From an uncultured Gammaproteobacteria bacterium (lineage in GTDB: Bacteria; Pseudomonadota; Gammaproteobacteria; CAKMZV01): a stretch of DNA of 51,828 nt. Numbering within the stretch: position 1 is the first letter of the stretch; every line of letters begins with the position of its first letter. Shown piece after piece: positions 48,601-51,828 of this stretch. Made by a program: the position numbers and the translations under genes. The DNA lies in contig CAKMZV010000015.1 in assembly GCA_929200535.1 (NCBI GenBank), positions 1 through 51,828 on the forward strand, read 5' to 3'. The notes beneath the pieces are model-generated. The model was not told where the DNA came from. It was given only the letters and a program-made list of their open reading frames with translations, and searched no databases.

Positions 48601-51600
48601 AATTCGGTATCAATCAGGCTCTAAGGGAAAAATTAGTGATAGTTTGATTCGTTATGGGGGGAATAATTATCGTTGTTATTATCCTTGCTCCAACATTCTT
48701 ATTGAATCAGATGATGTTACGATAGAAAACAGTATTATTCGCAATAGTGACCATTATGGTATTTATATTCTCAATGCTTCTCCTACCATCCAAGGCAATA
48801 CCATTAGCGAGAGTGATTATTTTGGGGTTTATGTGCAAGGTGGCTCTCCGACCATTCAAGGTAATACAATTAGAAATAATGGTTCTAATGGTATTCACGC
48901 TAGTAGTGGCTCTCCGAGCATCCAAGACAATACCATTAGAAATAATGGGAGTCATGGAATAGTTCTTTCTTTTGCATCAGCGATTAGTTCGGTCATCACA
49001 GGCAATCAAATTACAGGACACAGTAGTGAACCGATTTATAACTATGGCGGAACTTTCACAAGTGATTTTACTTTTTCACTTTCTAATCAACACATCAATT
49101 GGAATTCGTTTACAGTAAGCAGTGGTACCACGGTTACTGTGCCTATGGGAATGGTTTTAAAAATGAGACACGAAGCTCAAATCACTGTGGAAAATGGAGG
49201 CACGCTGAATATCAGTAGTGCCACAATCACCTCCTACCGAGACGATAGTATAGGAGGAGATACCAATGGGGACAGCACAGCCACCAGTGCGACTAAAAGC
49301 GACTGGTATGGTATTTTTTATCAGTCAGGATCCAAGGGAACCATTAAAAATAGCTTAATTCGGTATGGAGGGTATCCTTATCGTTCTGAGTATCCTTATG
49401 CCAATATCCGTATTGAATCAGATAATGTCACAGTTAAGAATAGCATTATTCGTGATAGCGGTTATTATGGTATTTACATCGTCGATGCTTCACCAACAAT
49501 CCAAGGCAATACCATTAGCGAGAGTGATTATTTTGGGGTTTATGTGCAAGGTGGCTCTCCGACCATTCAAGGTAATACAATTAGAAATAATGGTTCTAAT
49601 GGTATTCACGCTAGTAGTGGCTCTCCGAGCATCCAAGACAATACCATTAGAAATAATGGGAGTCATGGAATAGTTCTTTCTTTTGCATCAGCGATTAGTT
49701 CGGTCATCACAGGCAATCAAATTACAGGACACAGTAGTGAACCGATTTATAACTATGGCGGAACTTTCACAAGTGATTTTACTTTTTCACTTTCTAATCA
49801 ACACATCAATTGGAATTCGTTTACAGTAAGCAGTGGTACCACGGTTACTGTGCCTATGGGAATGGTTTTAAAAATGAGACACGAAGCTCAAATCACTGTG
49901 GAAAATGGAGGCACGCTGAATATCAGTAGTGCCACAATCACCTCCTACCGAGACGATAGTATTGGAGGAGATACCAATGGAGATAGCACAGCGACTGTGG
50001 CAACCAAAGGCGATTGGTTAGGAATTCGGTATCAATCAGGCTCTAAGGGAAAAATTAGTGATAGTTTGATTCGTTATGGGGGGAATAATTATCGTTGTTA
50101 TTATCCTTGCTCCAACATTCTTATTGAATCAGATGATGTTACGATAGAAAACAGTATTATTCGCAATAGTGACCATAATGGTATTTACATCGTCAATGCC
50201 TCACCGACTATCCGAGGAAATACGATTAGCTACAATGATTACCATGGTGTTTATGTTAATGGAGGAAAACCAAATATTATCAATAACATCATTATTAATA
50301 ATTATTATCATGGGATTTATGTTGATATAGGTTCACCGAGTATTGCCAACAATATCATTAGTCATAATCGCGGTAGCGGAGTTTATGTTTATGGGTCACC
50401 CAGTATTACCAATAATACCGTTAGCAATAATCGCTCTGCTGGGATTTATCTTCGTGGTGATGAGGCAATTCATAGCACAGTTTTGAATAATCAAGTAACG
50501 AATAATGGTTCTGATGTAATTTATTACGACGGTGGCACTTTAAATAGAGATTTAACCCTAATTCCTAACCATCAACCCATGATTTGGGGGAATATTACAG
50601 TAAGTTCTGGCACTACACTCACTATTCCAGCGGGAATGATTTTAAAAATGAATAGTGGACGCCAAATCACCGTTGCCGATGGAGGCACATTAAATATCAG
50701 TAGTGCTACGGTTACTTCCTATAAGGATGATAGTGTAGGAGGAGATACCAATGGAGATAGCACAGCGACTGTGGCAACTAAGGGAGATTGGAGAGGAATT
50801 TGGTATCAATCAGGCTCTAAGGGAAAAATTAGTGATAGTTTAATTCGGTATGGGGGGTGGTATAGGAGTTATCATTATTCTTTCGATGTTAGGGCAAATC
50901 TTCGCATTGAGTCAAGTGAAGTAACGATTGAGAACAGCATTATTCGTGATAGCGGTTATTATGGTATTTACATCGTCGATGCTTCTCCCACCATCCAAGG
51001 CAATACCATTAGCGAGAGTGATTATTATGGAGTTTATGTGGCTGGAGGAGTTCCAAGTATCACTAATAACATCATTAGTGACAATAACCGTAGTGGAATT
51101 TATGTGAGTGGTGGAGCACCAAGTAGGATTACGAATAATACGGTAAGTAACGATATTGTGCTTAATATCGAATCGGCAAGAAACTCAGTAGTAAATGGCA
51201 ATCAAACCACGGAAAATAGAGATGTAGTGATTTATAACAGCGGTGGTCAATTCACCAGTGACTTTACTTTTTCTGATTCTAATCAGCCTATGATTTGGAA
51301 TTCATTCTCAGTTAGCAGTGGCACTACACTCACTATTCCAGCGGGAATGATTTTAAAAATGAATAGTGGACGCCAAATCACCGTTGCCGATGGAGGCACA
51401 TTAAATATCAGTAGTGCCACAATCACCTCCTACTTAGATGATAGTATTGGTGGGGATACCAATGGAGATAGCACAGCGACTGTGGCAACCAAAGGCGATT
51501 GGTTAGGAATTTGGTATCAATCAGGCTCAAAAGGAACAGTTAATAATAGTTTAATTCGGTATGGGGGGTGGTATAGGAGTTATCATTATTCTTTCGATGT

Positions 51601-51828
51601 TAGGGCAAATCTTCGCATTGAGTCAAGTGAAGTAACGATTGAGAACAGCATTATTCGTGATAGCGGTTATTATGGTATTTACATCGTCGATGCTTCTCCT
51701 ACCATCCAAGGCAATACCATTAGCGAAAATTCTTATGGGGTTTATGTGGCTGGGGGTTCTCCGACTATCCACAGCAATACCATTAGTAATAATTCTTATG
51801 GGGTTTATGTGGCTGGAGGTTCTTCGGT
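42620..51828 (+). CDS. Giant exported protein: STN-like + subtilisin protease + lipase + Fn3 + beta-helix; C-terminus outside window
   Basis: The frame is open from the ATG at 42620 (GAGG Shine-Dalgarno at 42612-42615) to the window edge, at least 3069 codons. Residues 1-22 are a Sec signal peptide ending FANA. Residues about 50-105 resemble an STN domain (LSMTQIALDVKRHTGINIEL). About 185-280 look like a subtilisin propeptide. About 305-540 form an S8 protease with D313 (IIDSGVDD), H346 (DNGHGTAMA) and S490 (SNGTSAAAALISG). About 750-1130 form an alpha/beta hydrolase with IILIHGWQG, nucleophile S897 (IGHSTGGLLAKYA) and candidate H1119 (DRDHSQM). Four Fn3 modules span about 1151-1525, three of them nearly identical. 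From about 1675 on, right-handed beta-helix repeats (GNTIRNNGSNGIHAS type) form six modules within the window, each with DDSIGGDTNGDST or a close variant. It is probably a secreted or surface enzyme-adhesin. How it crosses the outer membrane is not visible. Confidence 0.88.
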   Translation, partial: MFKKNNTIYLLIFLILAGFANASVENSKALLEAKVNSPLSISFQSHAKLLSIKGTNLSMTQIALDVKRHTGINIELLDEQHSIYTKKIHQLNIKKQPLNKALKQIFKSHNTITTYKSSKGKEIDTVYILPEGKKSQIASASTIANVQKTQKTHTLKKIAHPPVQFNKIGSIYYPRPKNQKVTYIQEKYNGITISYVADELLMRLNPKNDINNSIRQLDKIVKQQGGVLADRMHRMKYIKARFPLGIDLKTLAQKLQKSKLITAIEPNYIASLQTTPTNYWHLEAIKSTIQTNTKNNTQTKTFKKPTSKIAIIDSGVDDSVKELKGKVRHIIDVVNQDKQANDDNGHGTAMALLALQVAPQAQIHAIKITNSKGIATYADIAEGIFHALDRKIDVINLSLGGYAPSQLLQDAIQFAHRKGVSIVASVGNGGYTDKAFYPAAYANVIGVGAIDKNNQPLSQSNRGNFVDSVAPGANIQYQINGKTRQSNGTSAAAALISGAIAKIKSNTQPKQTPSIIAGRIYETATDLPPKAKDNLTGYGLINLSKAIQLKNPKADYTEPFIALTNYYNPLDGKQLARLMDFDAGEVTEWLDLNDQFINPEQYEEICGNSKNPTNPTSGTIMILKDAKNRHAIGLADFGNSDEEGCNDDDFWLNEDHLRLYIFAGIVENLQTGEHHSLEIISSQTNLNSGNDKRAEFDFISTDTHGIRGTNGGNGSNYDGFEWTETFTADSLEFSTLHKSYLQEQLNNTPSHLLYSEENYYWNPTKAKLEAMSNPRALGNRTPIILIHGWQGKDDKWATTLLFQTEVQAWWQLAEENNHSALLSDTFDILEATNKITQRGNTHQSYFESIQLSNNFKVYRFRYPTMRSNEYNAKRLVELIQSHPELKNADNIRLIGHSTGGLLAKYAMLGHDGTVSSINSSVTQVITLATPHRGSYSSLDYDTDYDEGLKICRFISGGTDSLSIYNTFRSGAGNLQTDGAIDLAWDGGWGKSSEGCDLINFSKPRLDLGNSTHQYKINTKLKTINQLLLQNNSILKKFTLYAGWVVAFGPNDNENTQILAAKAVDEVGYELDSAVPLPSGLLFKNNEDSNSLLQTYQTEAKKEPYVYSTENRRIFYDRDHSQMRSAVDEDDYSSDVLFKQIKKDLLIPNTPSPLTATAQSTNQINLSWSSVSNAGYYRLYRLTSVGYGQIHASTNTNYNDTGLSANTTYYYKVKACTNSDSATCSNYSSVHNATTSGGTGSTTTIIVTLTATAQSTNRISLSWSSLSNAGYYRLYRATSSGGSYSQIHASTNTNYNDTGLSANTTYYYKVKACTNSDSATCSNYSSVHNATTSGGTGSTTTIIVTLTATAQSTNRISLSWSSLSNAGYYRLYRATSSGGSYSQIHASTNTNYNDTGLSANTTYYYKVKACTNSDSATCSNYSSVHNATTSGGTGSTTTIIVTLTATAQSTNRISLSWSSLSNAGYYRLYRATSSGGSYSQIHASTNTNYNDTGLSANTTYYYKVKACTNSDSATCSNYSSVRHATTQQGSTPYPSPSPPTAVIGGNQNSSKVYNNGISHFSITHTRPSHNPSYDQTLVIARIDNSPNWSPSNGNTYSKGEQGNNRICEVTTYSNNLYCSGLAMGEKYYYRIYHRYYDNCHTFYWDSTNSRTVCTSGRYEYDYHSSGYGTTHLGGTLNSNKILTTELSPYKVHSLTISSGTTLTIPAGVVLKMQSGSQITVNNGATLNATQALFTSYQDDSIGGDTNGDSTATVATKGDWRGIWYQSGSKGKISNSLIRYGGSYRYSRANLRIESSDVTVESSIIRDSSSHGIYIVNASPTIQGNTISESDSYGVYVQGGSPTIQGNTIRNNGSNGIHASRGSPSIQDNTIRNNGSHGIVLSFASAISSVITGNQITGHSSEPIYNYGGTFTSDFTFSLSNQHINWNSFTVSSGTTVTVPMGMVLKMRHEAQITVENGGTLNISSATITSYRDDSIGGDTNGDSTATVATKGDWLGIRYQSGSKGKISDSLIRYGGNNYRCYYPCSNILIESDDVTIENSIIRNSDHYGIYILNASPTIQGNTISESDYFGVYVQGGSPTIQGNTIRNNGSNGIHASSGSPSIQDNTIRNNGSHGIVLSFASAISSVITGNQITGHSSEPIYNYGGTFTSDFTFSLSNQHINWNSFTVSSGTTVTVPMGMVLKMRHEAQITVENGGTLNISSATITSYRDDSIGGDTNGDSTATSATKSDWYGIFYQSGSKGTIKNSLIRYGGYPYRSEYPYANIRIESDNVTVKNSIIRDSGYYGIYIVDASPTIQGNTISESDYFGVYVQGGSPTIQGNTIRNNGSNGIHASSGSPSIQDNTIRNNGSHGIVLSFASAISSVITGNQITGHSSEPIYNYGGTFTSDFTFSLSNQHINWNSFTVSSGTTVTVPMGMVLKMRHEAQITVENGGTLNISSATITSYRDDSIGGDTNGDSTATVATKGDWLGIRYQSGSKGKISDSLIRYGGNNYRCYYPCSNILIESDDVTIENSIIRNSDHNGIYIVNASPTIRGNTISYNDYHGVYVNGGKPNIINNIIINNYYHGIYVDIGSPSIANNIISHNRGSGVYVYGSPSITNNTVSNNRSAGIYLRGDEAIHSTVLNNQVTNNGSDVIYYDGGTLNRDLTLIPNHQPMIWGNITVSSGTTLTIPAGMILKMNSGRQITVADGGTLNISSATVTSYKDDSVGGDTNGDSTATVATKGDWRGIWYQSGSKGKISDSLIRYGGWYRSYHYSFDVRANLRIESSEVTIENSIIRDSGYYGIYIVDASPTIQGNTISESDYYGVYVAGGVPSITNNIISDNNRSGIYVSGGAPSRITNNTVSNDIVLNIESARNSVVNGNQTTENRDVVIYNSGGQFTSDFTFSDSNQPMIWNSFSVSSGTTLTIPAGMILKMNSGRQITVADGGTLNISSATITSYLDDSIGGDTNGDSTATVATKGDWLGIWYQSGSKGTVNNSLIRYGGWYRSYHYSFDVRANLRIESSEVTIENSIIRDSGYYGIYIVDASPTIQGNTISENSYGVYVAGGSPTIHSNTISNNSYGVYVAGGSS
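46070..47190 (+). repeat. Tandem Fn3-coding repeats, 291-bp unit
   Basis: Four consecutive units encode Fn3 modules of the giant protein. Units 2, 3 and 4 (from about 46362, 46653 and 46944) appear identical over nearly their whole length; unit 1 is clearly diverged and lacks a few codons. The linker (SGGTGSTTTIIV) is also repeated. Such identity points to recent duplication or ongoing homogenisation. Confidence 0.9.
47705..51828 (+). repeat. Beta-helix modules with a period of about 711 bp
   Basis: Six modules begin near 47705, 48407, 49118, 49829, 50603 and 51314, giving steps of 702, 711, 711, 774 and 711 bp. Each starts with a strand-rich TLTIPAGMILKM-type segment, then an acidic DDSIGGDTNGDST segment, then GDWRGIWYQSGSKG and several short N/G/I-rich coils. 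Segments of several hundred bases are identical between modules 1-3, and a block of about 215 bp in module 2 equals that in module 4 while module 3 differs. The array continues past the window end. Confidence 0.9.

Noticed and set aside
48030-49673. Repeated short frames on both strands in the beta-helix region
   Set aside because: They are shadows of the 711-bp modules; the main frame is open through all of them.
47705-51828. CRISPR array
   Set aside because: The regular repeats are long, protein-coding and without unique spacers; no cas genes are present.
1-51828. tRNA or rRNA genes
   Set aside because: I looked for cloverleaf-like GGTTCGANNCC segments and conserved rRNA motifs and found none I could support.

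Overview
The window is AT-rich chromosomal DNA of a Gram-negative proteobacterium. The envelope genes kdsA (Kdo), hldE and hldD (heptose), a lipoprotein and a beta-barrel protein support this. Lineage signals are mixed: pyrG-kdsA-eno occurs in both beta- and gammaproteobacteria, hldD next to cysM looks betaproteobacterial, and the fused hldE looks gammaproteobacterial. I do not name a genus.

Layout. 1-16766 is entirely on the minus strand. It holds a lipoprotein of fibronectin type III (Fn3) domains cut by the window edge, then truB, trpF, yggT and proC, a HaeIII-like type II restriction-modification pair wedged between proC and eno, then kdsA, pyrG, hemD, a glutamine amidotransferase, hemC, an outer-membrane protein, pyrB, ruvX and yqgE. 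17064-26680 is a tightly packed plus-strand run: thrS, infC, ilvE, a zinc-finger protein, hldE, hldD, cysM, lysS and galU. 26681-29640 is an accessory island in decay: a REP-associated tyrosine transposase with its palindromes, a frameshifted membrane-protein gene, and remnants of a type I restriction locus (hsdM, hsdS, KilA-N) with internal deletions. 29641-41869 returns to housekeeping genes: tatD, dgt, yceD, a peptide ABC transporter, prpBCD, an SMR efflux protein, an RDD protein, coaBC and dut.

42069-51828 holds a small XRE regulator whose promoter region carries three palindromes. Next to it, divergently, is one open reading frame of more than 3069 codons that runs off the window. It encodes an exported protein that appears to combine an STN-like domain, a subtilisin protease, a lipase-type alpha/beta hydrolase, four Fn3 domains and a repetitive right-handed beta-helix. 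I regard this as the most striking object in the window.

Two repeat families are present. One is a MITE of 159 or 229 bp with ends GAGACCTTTGCACAAAAG, present as three complete copies plus remnants; one copy supplies the last codons and the stop of pyrG. The other is a GTAGATACGC palindrome found around and inside the transposase gene. GGCC, the site expected for the HaeIII-like enzyme, is strongly depleted: I count nine by eye where base composition predicts about sixty.
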